Shown: positions 8,228-17,692, counted from the first letter of the stretch. The stretch: DNA of 64,000 nucleotides from Mucilaginibacter kameinonensis (GCF_003675385.1 NZ_RCWZ01000004.1:806001-870000); one strand, 5' to 3'. The notes: generated by a model from the sequence alone, not told the origin. Translations and numbers: made by a program.

Positions 8228-8959
8228 TCAAGCTAACGCAGCTTTAATCCTATTCTCGGCCTCAAGCACTAATTCCGCTACCGGAGTTTTACCGGGTTCG
8301 ATAGGCTCTAACACTGTCCACGTTACTGCGGTAAAAGTATTAAGAGGAAAGTAGCCGTATTTCATAACCTTCCAAGCATTATTTATTGCAATTGGAACAA
8401 GCAAGGCGTCGGGACATTTTTTTAGGATAGCGGCAATACCTGCCGAGTGAAATGGTTTAACCGTACCGTCCTTTGAACGGGTGCCTTCAGGAAATATCAC
8501 CGCCGACCAATTATTTTCCTTCATCCTTACGCCCAACATCATTAATTCGGTCATGGCTTGCCGCTGATCTTTCCTATCGATATTAGCACCGCCACCATGT
8601 TTCAGGTTATAGCTGATAGAAGGGATATTTTTGGTAAGCTCAATCTTAGAAACAAATTTGGCGTGATATTTACGCAGATAATAGATAAGCGGGGGGATAT
8701 CAAGCAAACTCTGGTGATTGGCCAGAAATATAATAGGGCGGCCTACCGGTAAATTTTGCTCATTAATAAAAGTTACAGTATCGCCGAGTAAATAAAAGGT
8801 TCTTAACAGGAACAGGTTTAGTATATCAACAACCTTTTTATGCGCAGTGTAGCCAAACACACGAAAACTAATCCACTGCAAAGGATGAAATATAACTAAA
8901 CACAAGGAAAATGCAATGGCGGTTAGCGGTGTTAAAATGTAGCCTAATAACTTTTTCAT
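8228..8959 (-). CDS. 1-acyl-sn-glycerol-3-phosphate acyltransferase-like (PlsC family)
   Basis: 243 residues. N-terminal membrane segment (about 5-28), then the acyltransferase domain with motif I NHQSLLD (His/Asp pair), motif II region GGANIDR, and motif III FPEGTRSKDG. It acylates lysophosphatidate, or a related lysolipid, at the inner membrane to make phosphatidate. The gene is convergent with the cupin gene across repeat A2, and the Nudix gene lies 39 bases upstream on the same strand, so the two may share a transcript. Confidence 0.88.
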   Translation of the reverse strand: MKKLLGYILTPLTAIAFSLCLVIFHPLQWISFRVFGYTAHKKVVDILNLFLLRTFYLLGDTVTFINEQNLPVGRPIIFLANHQSLLDIPPLIYYLRKYHAKFVSKIELTKNIPSISYNLKHGGGANIDRKDQRQAMTELMMLGVRMKENNWSAVIFPEGTRSKDGTVKPFHSAGIAAILKKCPDALLVPIAINNAWKVMKYGYFPLNTFTAVTWTVLEPIEPGKTPVAELVLEAENRIKAALA

Positions 8960-8998
8960 CAGTGGGCAAAGTTATATTTTTTTAAACAAAGCGGTAAT

Positions 8999-9559
8999 TT
9001 ACAAACGGTTTTCTGTGAGGAGCAGCTGTACTTTGAGCACCGCTGCAACCGTCATGGCATCGGTAATTTCGCCATCACAAACCATGCGGTACATATCGGC
9101 AAAGGGTACTTTTTTTATGATAAGCTGCTCGGTTTCCTCGGGTTCGGCCTCAAATTGTTCAAGACCACGTGCCAGGTATAATATACTCAACTCGTCACTT
9201 ACCGAATTGCTGAGGTGCAGGCGTTGAATCTCTGTCCATTGGGACGCTTTTAAACCTGTTTCTTCCAGCAATTCTCGTTTGGCCGATTCAAGTGGATCAG
9301 TACCTTCCGGACCACCACCTTCCGGCATTTCCCAGCTATACTGGTTTAATGGAAAACGGTACTGCCCCACAAGGTAAGTGTTCAGCTCTTCATCTAAAGG
9401 TAAAACGCCTATAGCTAAATTTTTATAATGAACCTTGCCATAAATACCGGGATTACCGGCGGGATTAATAACCTGGTATTCGGTAACATTGATCCAGGGA
9501 TTATCATAAATATTTTGTTCGGAGGTTATTTTCCAGGGATTATCTTCAGGGTGATGCAT
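8999..9559 (-). CDS. Nudix hydrolase, ADP-ribose pyrophosphatase-like
   Basis: 186 residues. The Nudix box lies in GGGPEGTDPLESAKRELLEE (about 83-102), with the metal-binding REL-LEE core intact. The first conserved Glu of the box is Thr here (TDPLESAKRE where EDPLEAAKRE is usual); this residue is less critical than the REUxEE glutamates. The N-terminal half with NPWINVTEYQVINPAG and GQYRFPLNQYSWEMPEGG is that of ADP-ribose/nucleotide-sugar hydrolases. It would clear ADP-ribose or a related nucleoside diphosphate in the cytoplasm. Confidence 0.85.
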   Translation of the reverse strand: MHHPEDNPWKITSEQNIYDNPWINVTEYQVINPAGNPGIYGKVHYKNLAIGVLPLDEELNTYLVGQYRFPLNQYSWEMPEGGGPEGTDPLESAKRELLEETGLKASQWTEIQRLHLSNSVSDELSILYLARGLEQFEAEPEETEQLIIKKVPFADMYRMVCDGEITDAMTVAAVLKVQLLLTENRL

Positions 9560-9656
9560 GGCCTAAAAATAATGGATTAGGCTTTGATTGCAGGAATAAA
9601 GTTGAATTAAATAAGTATGGTGGTTGTGAGGATAAATACCATACTTCTATACGAAC

Positions 9657-9736
9657 GTCATTGCGAGGCACGAAGCAATCCCAAACTATACAGAGCCGCT
9701 CTGCTAATCGGGGATTGCTTCGTTCCTCGCAATGAC
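9657..9736. repeat. Family A palindrome, copy A3
   Basis: Both arms are of the symmetric type (GTCATTGCGAGGCACGAAGC on the left, GAGGAACGAAGC on the right strand). Core AACTATACAGAGCCGCTCTG. It lies 13 bases beyond the 3' end of the histidine kinase. Confidence 0.9.
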
Positions 9737-9748
9737 ATATCTGAGATG

Positions 9749-11470
9749 TTACGCCGCCGCTATCGCTCTCTTCAGCGTAAAATAAAACGTACTGCCCGAT
9801 CCTATTTCGCTATCTACACTGATCTTGCCAGCCTGGGCCTCAATAAAATCTTTGGCAATGGCAAGGCCTAAACCTGTTCCGCCCTGCTCAGATGTGGTGT
9901 TAGGCACTTTAAAATAGCGCTCGAACAACCGGGGCAGATATTGATCTTCAATACCCTTTCCGTGGTCTGTTACCGAAAACTCTATTTCATCGTTTTTATG
10001 CTTTTTAACCACCAGTTCCACAGTCGATTTTTCGTGGCTGTATTTGATAGCGTTCGAGAGTAGGTTAATGAGCACCCAGGTAGTTTTATCCAGATCGGCA
10101 TGCACTTTGGGCAAACTTTCATCACATTTCACTTTAATCTCTACTTGCTTTTGATCTGCAATAAACTTAATGGCTTTCACCGCGTAATCCACAATATTTT
10201 GCGGGTGCGTACTGCCGAAGTTGAGTTGCAGCTTACCGGTTTCAACCTGGGCCATATCCAACAGTTCACCCGTAATGAGCAGCAAGCGGCGGGTATCATC
10301 ATCAATATTACTGATCAACTGGCGTTGTTCGGGGTTCACATCGCCAATGCGTTCGTCTTCCAATAACTTCAGGCTCATTTTTATCGATGATATCGGCGTT
10401 TTTAATTCATGCGATATGGTTGCGATAAAATTGGTTTTAGCCTCATCCAATTGCTGATATTCGGTAATATTTTTCAGGATGATCACCTTCCCTATTACTT
10501 TATCCTTGCTGCTTACCGATAATGACTCGCGCGAGTAGAAACCCTCATGATTATCGGCAAAGATGCGCAGCTTGGCCTGGTCGTTTACCAATAGTTTCCG
10601 CATCAGGTCGTTCTCTAAAGCAATATCGGGAGCATATTCGCCATTAAGCTGGCTGGCCTTCATACCTATCAGGTTACAGGCCACCTGGTTGGCAAATATG
10701 ATCACTTGTTTTTCATCCAAACCGATGATGGCGTCCTGCATAGAGTTAATAATGGTTTCAATCCTCCTTTTCTCAAACAGGATACTGGCCAGGTTGCTGT
10801 TCTCAAATTCGTCAAGCTTACGGGTCATGTTATTAAAAGCCTCTCCCAGCTCTCCAAATTCGTCGTTAGATTCAAAATGGATCTGCTGATGATAATTTTT
10901 ATTTGATACTTCTTTGATCCTTACTGTAAGCTCCTTGATAGGGTTAGCAATGTAACCCGGAAAATTAACCGCGAAGCTAAAGGCTACCAAAAATAAGAAA
11001 GCACCCAAAAAAGCAACCAGTAACGAACCACGTTTGGAAGTAGCATTAGCAATATCGTTTTTGCGTGATATGGCATCCATGTTAACGCGCATAACGCTGT
11101 AAAGGTGCTGGCGAAACCTTAAGCTTAACTGGCTTTCCTGAAACTCGTTGTTGCCGGCTTCCTTCAGCTTTTCAAAAGTGAGCCTTGCCGAATCGGTAAA
11201 TTGCCGCTCGCCAACCTCAGTTACGTTGCGGTCTTGCAGGGCCATATTTTTATCAATGATTTTGATTTGCTCGGGCGTAAGTTTTCCAGGGTGCGAATCA
11301 ATCGTCGACAGTACATTTTGAACGTACTGCACACTTTTGTAGTTATCTTTCAGTATGGCGCCCGCGTCTGAAGAGAGCTGATTAAGAAAGTATATCGACA
11401 TTCCGCAGCAAATTAATGCCAGTGTAAACAGGAAGCCTATCCCTGCCCGGAGTTTATTTTTAATTGTCAT
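9749..11470 (-). CDS. Membrane sensor histidine kinase of the kdp locus
   Basis: 573 residues: TM1 about 9-30, periplasmic loop 31-146, TM2 about 149-171, HAMP 172-225, PAS about 230-335, HisKA with phospho-acceptor His354 (SHELKTP), and HATPase with N-box Asn473 and GTGLGLA near 540. It starts 3 bases after the KdpD sensor-domain gene, so the two are translationally linked and together equal a classical KdpD split in two. It should phosphorylate the NtrC-type regulator at 18152-19498 in response to potassium or turgor. The input signal is inferred from context. Confidence 0.88.
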   Translation of the reverse strand: MTIKNKLRAGIGFLFTLALICCGMSIYFLNQLSSDAGAILKDNYKSVQYVQNVLSTIDSHPGKLTPEQIKIIDKNMALQDRNVTEVGERQFTDSARLTFEKLKEAGNNEFQESQLSLRFRQHLYSVMRVNMDAISRKNDIANATSKRGSLLVAFLGAFLFLVAFSFAVNFPGYIANPIKELTVRIKEVSNKNYHQQIHFESNDEFGELGEAFNNMTRKLDEFENSNLASILFEKRRIETIINSMQDAIIGLDEKQVIIFANQVACNLIGMKASQLNGEYAPDIALENDLMRKLLVNDQAKLRIFADNHEGFYSRESLSVSSKDKVIGKVIILKNITEYQQLDEAKTNFIATISHELKTPISSIKMSLKLLEDERIGDVNPEQRQLISNIDDDTRRLLLITGELLDMAQVETGKLQLNFGSTHPQNIVDYAVKAIKFIADQKQVEIKVKCDESLPKVHADLDKTTWVLINLLSNAIKYSHEKSTVELVVKKHKNDEIEFSVTDHGKGIEDQYLPRLFERYFKVPNTTSEQGGTGLGLAIAKDFIEAQAGKISVDSEIGSGSTFYFTLKRAIAAA

Positions 11471-11472
11471 GG

Positions 11473-12603
11473 CTATGAGAGTATTACAAGGTCAATATCA
11501 GTTTTGGACATTTTATTTAGTAGCTGTGTAAACACGGCTGTTTTCATAATAAGCTGGTAAAATTTAAACCTCGGCTTGCCAATGCAAATCGTGGTGATAT
11601 CATATTTTTCGGCCGTTTCCCAAATGGTACGGGCCACATTATCGTCTTTTACTTTAAGTACCTCGCCGCCCAGCTGCGTGGCCAGCTTCATGTTATTGAT
11701 GAGGTGCCTTTGCGCGGCTAAGTTAATCTTATCACTGCTCTCGCGCGAGGTTTGCACATAAAGCAAATACCATTTTGAGCGATAATATGACGACAACCTT
11801 GCCGTTTTGCGGATAATGACCTTAGCCGACTCATCATTGGTGCTGATACAGGCCAAAAACAGCTCCGGCCGCAACTTAATGGTTTTAGGCACCTCAATGT
11901 CAATCTTCCGCTCCACCTGGTGGGCCACCTCGCGCAGGGCCAGTTCACGTAACTGCAATATCCGCTCCGCCTGGAAAAAATTACTCAGCGCGGTAGGGAT
12001 TTTTTTTTCATCATAGATCTTACCTTCTTTCAGGCGCTCAATCAGTTCATCGGCAGTTAAATCGATGTTTACTACCTCATCAGCCAGTTGCAGCACTTTA
12101 TCCGGAACCCGCTCATTGATGGTAGCTCCGGTTATCCGCTGCACCTCCTCATTAAGGCTTTCCATATGCTGAATATTTACCGCGCTGATCACGTTAATAC
12201 CCGCGTTCAGGATCTCCATCACATCCTGCCAGCGTTTTTCATTACTGCTGCCTTCAATATTGGTATGAGCCAGTTCATCAACTATAACCACTTCGGGCCG
12301 TAAGCTGATAACGGCTTTTAAATCCATCTCCTCCAACTCCTTCCCTTTGTAAAACAACTTACGGCGGGGTATAACAGGCAGGCCTTCCAGCAGGGCGTGG
12401 GTCTCTTTCCGGTTATGCGTTTCGATGTAGCCAATTTTCACGTCGATACCGTTGCGCAGCAGGGTCTGGGCCTCTTGCAGCATCCGGTAGGTTTTACCCA
12501 CACCAGCGCTCATGCCAATGTATACCTTAAACTTTCCCCGGCGCGATTTTTTAATCAGCTCCAGGAAATGCTCAACTGAATGCTCTTTGGTTTCTTCGCT
12601 CAT
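11473..12603 (-). CDS. kdpD: KdpD N-terminal sensor domain protein (split KdpD)
   Basis: 376 residues, corresponding only to the cytoplasmic N-terminal half of enterobacterial KdpD (about 900 residues). Residues 1-215 are the KdpD domain with Walker A in GMSAGVGKTYRML (about 29-41) and VIVDELAHTN as Walker B; residues 240-376 are a universal-stress-type domain (ACISTNDESAKVIIRKTARL). No membrane segments or kinase domain: these are supplied by the adjacent gene. In KdpD this half binds ATP and cyclic-di-AMP in some species and sets kinase/phosphatase balance. Confidence 0.9.
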   Translation of the reverse strand: MSEETKEHSVEHFLELIKKSRRGKFKVYIGMSAGVGKTYRMLQEAQTLLRNGIDVKIGYIETHNRKETHALLEGLPVIPRRKLFYKGKELEEMDLKAVISLRPEVVIVDELAHTNIEGSSNEKRWQDVMEILNAGINVISAVNIQHMESLNEEVQRITGATINERVPDKVLQLADEVVNIDLTADELIERLKEGKIYDEKKIPTALSNFFQAERILQLRELALREVAHQVERKIDIEVPKTIKLRPELFLACISTNDESAKVIIRKTARLSSYYRSKWYLLYVQTSRESSDKINLAAQRHLINNMKLATQLGGEVLKVKDDNVARTIWETAEKYDITTICIGKPRFKFYQLIMKTAVFTQLLNKMSKTDIDLVILS

Positions 12604-12654
12604 AAGGCAATCCCTTTAAAAGGGGAGACTTTTAAATTTATCAATTTTATTTTT

Positions 12655-12760
12655 CAATTCCCCTCTTGAGAAGGGGAGCACTGGAATGGTGCGGTTGCAG
12701 GGGTGTGTTTCATCGCGTGACGAATAACACACCCCTCCGCCCCTCTCAAGAGGGGAATTG
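12655..12760. repeat. Family B double-hairpin palindrome, copy B1
   Basis: Outer arms CAATTCCCCTCTTGAGA / TCTCAAGAGGGGAATTG are a perfect 17-base inverted repeat, and each arm folds alone as CCCCTC-TTGA-GAGGGG or close to it. Inner arms AGGGGTGTGTT / AACACACCCCT pair as well. Confidence 0.9.
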
Positions 12761-12813
12761 CATAGTCCCGGCGCATTTGCTTTTAGATTCGTTGTTGATA
12801 ATCATCAAACCAT

Positions 12814-12893
12814 GTCATTGCGAGGCACGAAGCAACCGCATGTTATACAGAGCGTCTTTGCTTCCGTGCGATTGCTTCGCGCCTCGCAATGAC
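12814..12893. repeat. Family A palindrome, copy A4
   Basis: GTCATTGCGAG...CTCGCAATGAC with core CGCATGTTATACAGAGCG followed by TCTTTGC, the closest match in the window to the junction sequence on the left side of the GIY-YIG gene (CGCATGCTATACAGAGTCG, then CTTTG). Confidence 0.9.
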
Positions 12894-12906
12894 ATAGTTT
12901 ATATTT

Positions 12907-13473
12907 TTATTTCTTCAAACCATCCAAAGCCACATTCAGCTTCAATACATTCACTTTAGCCGGGCCAAACAGGCCTAACCACGGGCCTTCGGTATGTTCG
13001 TCAACCAGTTTGTTTACAGCATCAGCAGAAAGTCCGCGAACTTTAGCTACACGGGCTACCTGCACTTTTGCACCTGCGGGAGAAAGATCGGGATCCAGGC
13101 CACTGCCGGATGCCGTAACCAGTTCGGCAGGGATCTGTGAGCGGGTTACGCCAGGGTTGTGTTTCATAAAATCGTCGATACGGCCTTCAACCTGTTTCAG
13201 GTAATCAGGGTTTGACGGGCCCTTGTTTGAACCTCCCGAACCGGCAGCATTATAATCAACCGCAGAGGGGCGGCCCCAGAAGTATTCGTCTTTAGTGAAT
13301 TTTTGACCGATGTTGGCATAACCAACCACGCGGCCTTTGTAAGTAATGGTTTCACCATCGCCTTTGCCCGGAGTAAATTTACCTATACCGGCTATAGCTA
13401 AAGGATATATGCCCGCTGTTAATACAATGAGTATTAAAGTTAGCTTGATGGATGGCAACAAATATGTTTTCAT
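12907..13473 (-). CDS. kdpC: Potassium-transporting ATPase subunit C
   Basis: 188 residues, the usual KdpC length. One N-terminal membrane helix (about 8-28, LTLILIVLTAGIYPLAIAGI), then a periplasmic domain with the family signatures FWGRPSAVDYN, SNKGPSNPDYL, ELVTASGSGLDPDLSP and VNKLVDEHTEG. KdpC stabilises the KdpA-KdpB complex. It is the fourth kdp structural gene, 109 bases after kdpB. Confidence 0.95.
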   Translation of the reverse strand: MKTYLLPSIKLTLILIVLTAGIYPLAIAGIGKFTPGKGDGETITYKGRVVGYANIGQKFTKDEYFWGRPSAVDYNAAGSGGSNKGPSNPDYLKQVEGRIDDFMKHNPGVTRSQIPAELVTASGSGLDPDLSPAGAKVQVARVAKVRGLSADAVNKLVDEHTEGPWLGLFGPAKVNVLKLNVALDGLKK

Positions 13474-13582
13474 TTTATTTAATTTTTTAGAGATGAGTTT
13501 GGAAACGTGGGGTTTGTGACGGATGGTAGTTAAAGCTTATCTGTCGCCCTAAATCCATGCCCCACGTCCCCGGCTCATTTTT

Positions 13583-15613
13583 TTATATGAATAATGAAAC
13601 TGCTAAATCAATTAATTTTATGCCTATAAAAGGTATAATTATACCGCCTAAACCATAAATAAGCAGGTTACGGCGTAACAGCGCACTTGCACCAATCGGC
13701 TTGTATTCCACACCACGCAAAGCCAGTGGTATCAGCAGCGGAATAATAATGGCGTTAAATATTACCGCCGAAAGAATGGCCGATTGCGGACTGTGCAGAT
13801 CCATAATATTCAGCGCCTTTAAAGCCGGCATAGACACCATAAACAAGGCCGGTACAATGGCGAAGTATTTGGCGACGTCGTTAGCAATACTGAATGTGGT
13901 GAGCGTACCACGGGTCATTAATAACTGTTTACCTATCTCCACAATCTCAATCAATTTAGTTGGGTCGTTATCAAGGTCAACCATGTTACCGGCTTCTTTG
14001 GCGGCTTGTGTACCGCTGTTCATGGCTACGCCAACATCGGCCTGGGCCAGCGCGGGGGCATCATTTGTACCGTCGCCCATCATGGCTACCAGTTTACCGC
14101 CCTGCTGTTCTTTTTTAATGTAGTTCATTTTATCCTCCGGCTTAGCCTCGGCAATAAAATCATCTACACCGGCCTTTTCGGCAATAAATTTGGCGGTAAG
14201 CGGGTTATCACCGGTCACCATCACCGTTTTAACTCCCATTTTACGCAGACGCTCAAAACGTTCGGCAATACCGGTTTTGATGATATCCTGCAGTTCGATA
14301 ACCCCCATAATCTTTTCGTTTTTTGCAACCACCAATGGGGTACCACCGTTTGACGAGATCTTTTTTACTTGTTCTTCTACATCGGCAGGAAATGGGTTAC
14401 CGGCTTTCAGGGCCATGTTACGGATAGAGTCGAAAGCACCTTTACGGATCCGCAACCCATCCGGAGTATCCAAACCACTTGAACGGGTTTCGGCAGTAAA
14501 CTTGATGAAAACCGAATCGGCAGGGGCATGAATTTTCAATTTATGAGCGCCTGTTTCGGCAAGTTCCACTATCGATTTACCTTCGGGGGTTTCATCAGCT
14601 AAAGAACTCAATACGCAGGCCATTACAAATTCCTGTTCGTCCACACCGCTTGCAGGCCAAAAGTTGGTGGCTTTACGGTTACCTATAGTAATGGTACCGG
14701 TTTTATCCAGCAGCAAAGTATCTAAGTCGCCCGCGGTTTCAACAGCTTTACCGCTTTTGGTGATCACGTTGGCACGCAAAGCCCTGTCCATCCCGGCAAT
14801 ACCGATGGCCGATAAAAGGCCACCGATAGTGGTAGGGATCAAACAAACAAACAACGATATAAAGGCGGCTATAGTGATGGGCGTATTAGAGTAATCGCCA
14901 AAGGGCTTCAGGGTAACACAAACGATAACGAAGATCAGTGTAAAACCTGCCAGCAAAATGGTCAGGGCAATCTCGTTAGGGGTTGTCTGGCGCGATGCAC
15001 CTTCTACCAGCGCGATCATTTTATCCAGGAAGCTTTCACCAGGCTGGGTAGTTACCATCACTTTTATCCTGTCGGATAGTACCTTGGTACCACCTGTAAC
15101 CGATGATTTATCACCACCTGCCTCGCGGATAACCGGGGCAGATTCGCCTGTAATGGCCGATTCATCAATGGTAGCGATACCCTCAATGATCTCACCATCG
15201 GTAGGGATGTTATCACCGGTTTCGCAAATGAACACGTCGCCTTTTTTAAGCTGTGACGACATTACCCTTTCTTCCTTACCGTTAACCAGTAAACGGGCGG
15301 GTGTTTCTTCGCGGGTTTTACGCAAGCTTTCGGCTTGTGCCTTACCACGTGCTTCGGCAATGGCCTCGGCAAAGTTGGCAAACAATACAGTTAGTAATAA
15401 TATGATAAATACGGTAAAGTTGTAACCAAAGCTGCCCTGGCCTTTATTGGTAAGCGAAAACAAGCTTACAATGAGCATTACAACCGTACCAATCTCTACG
15501 GTGAACATCACCGGGTTACGGAACAGGACGCGTGGGTTTAGTTTAATGAAGGACTGTTTTAAAGCATCCCTCATCTGATCGCCCTGGAACAATGTATTTT
15601 GAGTTGAGTTCAT
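13583..15613 (-). CDS. kdpB: Potassium-transporting P-type ATPase subunit B
   Basis: 676 residues. Phosphorylation motif DKTGT in LLLDKTGTITIGN (about 302-314), actuator motif TGES in DESAITGESAPV, and hinge GDGTNDAPALAQADVG. Seven membrane helices, with the KdpB-typical PTTIGGLLSAIGIAGMDR. It hydrolyses ATP to drive K+ entering through KdpA. Length and all catalytic residues are intact. Located between kdpA and kdpC with repeat B2 separating it from kdpA. Confidence 0.97.
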   Translation of the reverse strand: MNSTQNTLFQGDQMRDALKQSFIKLNPRVLFRNPVMFTVEIGTVVMLIVSLFSLTNKGQGSFGYNFTVFIILLLTVLFANFAEAIAEARGKAQAESLRKTREETPARLLVNGKEERVMSSQLKKGDVFICETGDNIPTDGEIIEGIATIDESAITGESAPVIREAGGDKSSVTGGTKVLSDRIKVMVTTQPGESFLDKMIALVEGASRQTTPNEIALTILLAGFTLIFVIVCVTLKPFGDYSNTPITIAAFISLFVCLIPTTIGGLLSAIGIAGMDRALRANVITKSGKAVETAGDLDTLLLDKTGTITIGNRKATNFWPASGVDEQEFVMACVLSSLADETPEGKSIVELAETGAHKLKIHAPADSVFIKFTAETRSSGLDTPDGLRIRKGAFDSIRNMALKAGNPFPADVEEQVKKISSNGGTPLVVAKNEKIMGVIELQDIIKTGIAERFERLRKMGVKTVMVTGDNPLTAKFIAEKAGVDDFIAEAKPEDKMNYIKKEQQGGKLVAMMGDGTNDAPALAQADVGVAMNSGTQAAKEAGNMVDLDNDPTKLIEIVEIGKQLLMTRGTLTTFSIANDVAKYFAIVPALFMVSMPALKALNIMDLHSPQSAILSAVIFNAIIIPLLIPLALRGVEYKPIGASALLRRNLLIYGLGGIIIPFIGIKLIDLAVSLFI

Positions 15614-15630
15614 GATTTTCTATTTTTTGT

Positions 15631-15727
15631 TCCCCTCTTGAGAGGGGGCGTGTTGGGATTGTGCGGTTTGCAGGGGTGTGTTTTTCGTACGCTGAGTAAC
15701 ACACCCCTCCCCCCTCTCAAGAGGGGA
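15631..15727. repeat. Family B double-hairpin palindrome, copy B2
   Basis: TCCCCTCTTGAGAGGGGG on the left and CCCCCTCTCAAGAGGGGA on the right, with inner GGGGTGTGTT / AACACACCCC. It fills the kdpB-kdpA gap. Confidence 0.9.
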
Positions 15728-15768
15728 ATCGCGCTATCCTTTGCTTTTTCTTTTTTAATACAGCCTCA

Positions 15769-17484
15769 TTATTTTAATGAAAAATGTTCAGCAATAGGAC
15801 CTAAAGCCAGTGATGGGAAGAATGACAGCGCCGCAATGATCACAATCACCGCGAAGATCATCAACCCAAAGGTTGAGGTATCGCTCTTTAGGGTACCGGC
15901 TGATTCCGGGATATATTTTTTGTTGGCCAATAAACCGGCTATTGCCAGCGGACCAATTATTGGCAGGAACCTTCCCAATATCATCACGATACCAGTGGTG
16001 TAGTTCCAGAAAATATTACCATCGCCCAGTCCTTCAAAACCTGAACCGTTGTTGGCTGCTGATGAAGTGTATTCGTACAGCATTTCGGAGAAACCATGTG
16101 TGCCCGGGTTATTTAACCACGCCGAAGGTTTAACAGCCCAATCGGCACCGGCTACGTTAACCGCAACGTATGATGAAATGGCCAAACCTACCAGGATAAT
16201 GAAGGGGTGAAGCAAAGCTATCAGTGAAGCAATCTTCATTTCCCGTGCCTCAATCTTTCGGCCTAAAAACTCTGGCGTACGACCAACCATCAATCCTGAT
16301 ATAAACACCGCTACAATAATGAAGATGTAGAAGTTAAGGAAACCTACACCGCAACCACCGTAAAAACAGTTGATCATCATGCCCAGCATCATCATGGTGC
16401 CTGAAACCGGCATAGCGCTGTCGTGCATAGAGTTTACAGAACCGGTAGAAATAATGGTGGTCATGATGCTCCAGTAAGCTGAATTGGCTGGGCCAAACCT
16501 TACTTCCTTACCTTCCATAGCACCCGTAGGCTGGCTGATGCCCATTTTTGCTATGGCAGGGTTGCCCTGCAACTCTGCATTCATGGTTGGGATCAACAAC
16601 ATCAGCATTCCCAGCGTCATCACGCCGAAGATTACATAGGAGAATTTCTTTTTATTGAGGTAGAAACCCAACGCGAATACCAAAGCGATTGGAATAACAC
16701 ATTGTGCTACCAGCTCTACTGTATTAGTTAAATAATTAGGGTTTTCGATTGGGTGGGCAGAATTTGCGCCAAACCAGCCACCACCATTAGTACCCAGGTG
16801 TTTGATAGCAACCAGTGGGGCAACCGGTCCGCGGGAAACGTGAACGGTATCACCCTGCATGCTGATGAAAGTATCTTTACCTGCGTAGCTGGTAGTCATA
16901 CCATTGAAAGCAAAGATCACGGCTATTACAAATGAGATAGGTAATAATACACGGGTGATAGATTTTACAAAGTACTCCCAAAAGTTGCCCAGCTTATCGG
17001 CAACCTTATCTTTCATGGCCCTGAATACTACCACCAGCGCGGCAATACCTGTGGCAGCCGATACAAAGTGCAGGAACATGAATACAAAATGCTGGGTAAA
17101 GTAAGTAGCACCGCTTTCGCCCGAGTAGTGCTGCAGGTTACAGTTAACCAAAAAGCTGATAGCGGTGTTAAAAGCCGTATCTGCCGACTGCCCTGGATTT
17201 GCATCGGGGTTAAGCGGCAAATGGCCTTGTGCCATGAGGCAAACAAAAGCATATATTAACCAAACGCTGTTGATGGTAAGCAGGGCCAGCAGGTGCTGTT
17301 TCCAGTTCATTTCGCGTTTGGTGTCGATACCGCTGAAGCGGAAGATAAAACGATCAAGCGGGGCAAGAAAATCAAGCCAGGTTTTTTCGCCCTTAAATAC
17401 CTTAGCTATGTAGCGGCCAAGGGGAATGGCGATGGCTAAGGTGAGCAGGTAGGTGAAAATTACACCCATTAGTTCAGTGTTCAT
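15769..17484 (-). CDS. kdpA: Potassium-transporting ATPase subunit A
   Basis: 571 residues with about ten membrane helices. KdpA has four selectivity-filter-like loops; visible family signatures include FNTAISFLVNCNLQHYSGE, LGTNGGGWFGANSAHP, and YEYTSSAANNGSGFEG. It forms the K+-binding, potassium-channel-like subunit in the inner membrane. It follows kdpF after a 9-base gap. Confidence 0.96.
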   Translation of the reverse strand: MNTELMGVIFTYLLTLAIAIPLGRYIAKVFKGEKTWLDFLAPLDRFIFRFSGIDTKREMNWKQHLLALLTINSVWLIYAFVCLMAQGHLPLNPDANPGQSADTAFNTAISFLVNCNLQHYSGESGATYFTQHFVFMFLHFVSAATGIAALVVVFRAMKDKVADKLGNFWEYFVKSITRVLLPISFVIAVIFAFNGMTTSYAGKDTFISMQGDTVHVSRGPVAPLVAIKHLGTNGGGWFGANSAHPIENPNYLTNTVELVAQCVIPIALVFALGFYLNKKKFSYVIFGVMTLGMLMLLIPTMNAELQGNPAIAKMGISQPTGAMEGKEVRFGPANSAYWSIMTTIISTGSVNSMHDSAMPVSGTMMMLGMMINCFYGGCGVGFLNFYIFIIVAVFISGLMVGRTPEFLGRKIEAREMKIASLIALLHPFIILVGLAISSYVAVNVAGADWAVKPSAWLNNPGTHGFSEMLYEYTSSAANNGSGFEGLGDGNIFWNYTTGIVMILGRFLPIIGPLAIAGLLANKKYIPESAGTLKSDTSTFGLMIFAVIVIIAALSFFPSLALGPIAEHFSLK

Positions 17485-17493
17485 AGTTTAATT

Positions 17494-17571
17494 TTAAAAT
17501 TTTTCGGGTTTGAGAAGTACGTATACCATGTAAATGAACACGGCTATTGCTACGATGAATAATGCGGCCAT
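17494..17571 (-). CDS. kdpF: Potassium-transporting ATPase subunit F (25 residues)
   Basis: Reads MAALFIVAIAVFIYMVYVLL followed by KPEKF and a TAA stop at 17494. One membrane helix then a short charged tail ending in KPEKF is the KdpF pattern (the family commonly ends LLxPExF). KdpF stabilises the KdpABC complex at the protein-lipid interface. It sits 9 bases before kdpA and 4 bases after the next microprotein. Confidence 0.9.
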   Translation of the reverse strand: MAALFIVAIAVFIYMVYVLLKPEKF

Positions 17572-17575
17572 GACT

Positions 17576-17668
17576 TTAGATTTTTTCGAAGTATGTTACA
17601 GATTTAAAGAAGATCCAGAATACCACTACAAATGTGGCCAGGTAAGCGATTGTGAGTAAAGCATCCAT
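17576..17668 (-). CDS. Unannotated 30-residue single-helix membrane microprotein, first in kdp operon
   Basis: Starts at ATG 17668: MDALLTIAYLATFVVVFWIF then FKSVTYFEKI and a TAA. One predicted membrane helix (about 4-22) and a basic/aromatic tail. It lies 4 bases ahead of kdpF and just behind the candidate sigma54 promoter, so it would be the first cistron. It is not KdpF, which follows intact, though it has the same size and topology. I do not recognise a named family; a second small accessory subunit is an inference. Confidence 0.6.
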   Translation of the reverse strand: MDALLTIAYLATFVVVFWIFFKSVTYFEKI

Positions 17669-17692
17669 TTTTATGTGTTTTGCAAAGGGCTT

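Larger units (their letters stand above)
12604..12906. other. kdpC-kdpD gap filled by two palindromes
   Basis: 303 bases inside the kdp transcript without a gene. It contains family B copy B1 (12655-12760) and family A copy A4 (12814-12893). Open frames through it are repeat sequence. In the mRNA both would fold into strong stem-loops separating structural from regulatory genes. Confidence 0.75.

Noticed and set aside
9617..9871. Rightward 84-codon open frame
   Set aside because: It covers repeat A3 and the antisense of the histidine kinase.
12666..12959. Rightward 97-codon open frame in the kdp gap
   Set aside because: Composed of repeats B1 and A4 and antisense kdpC.
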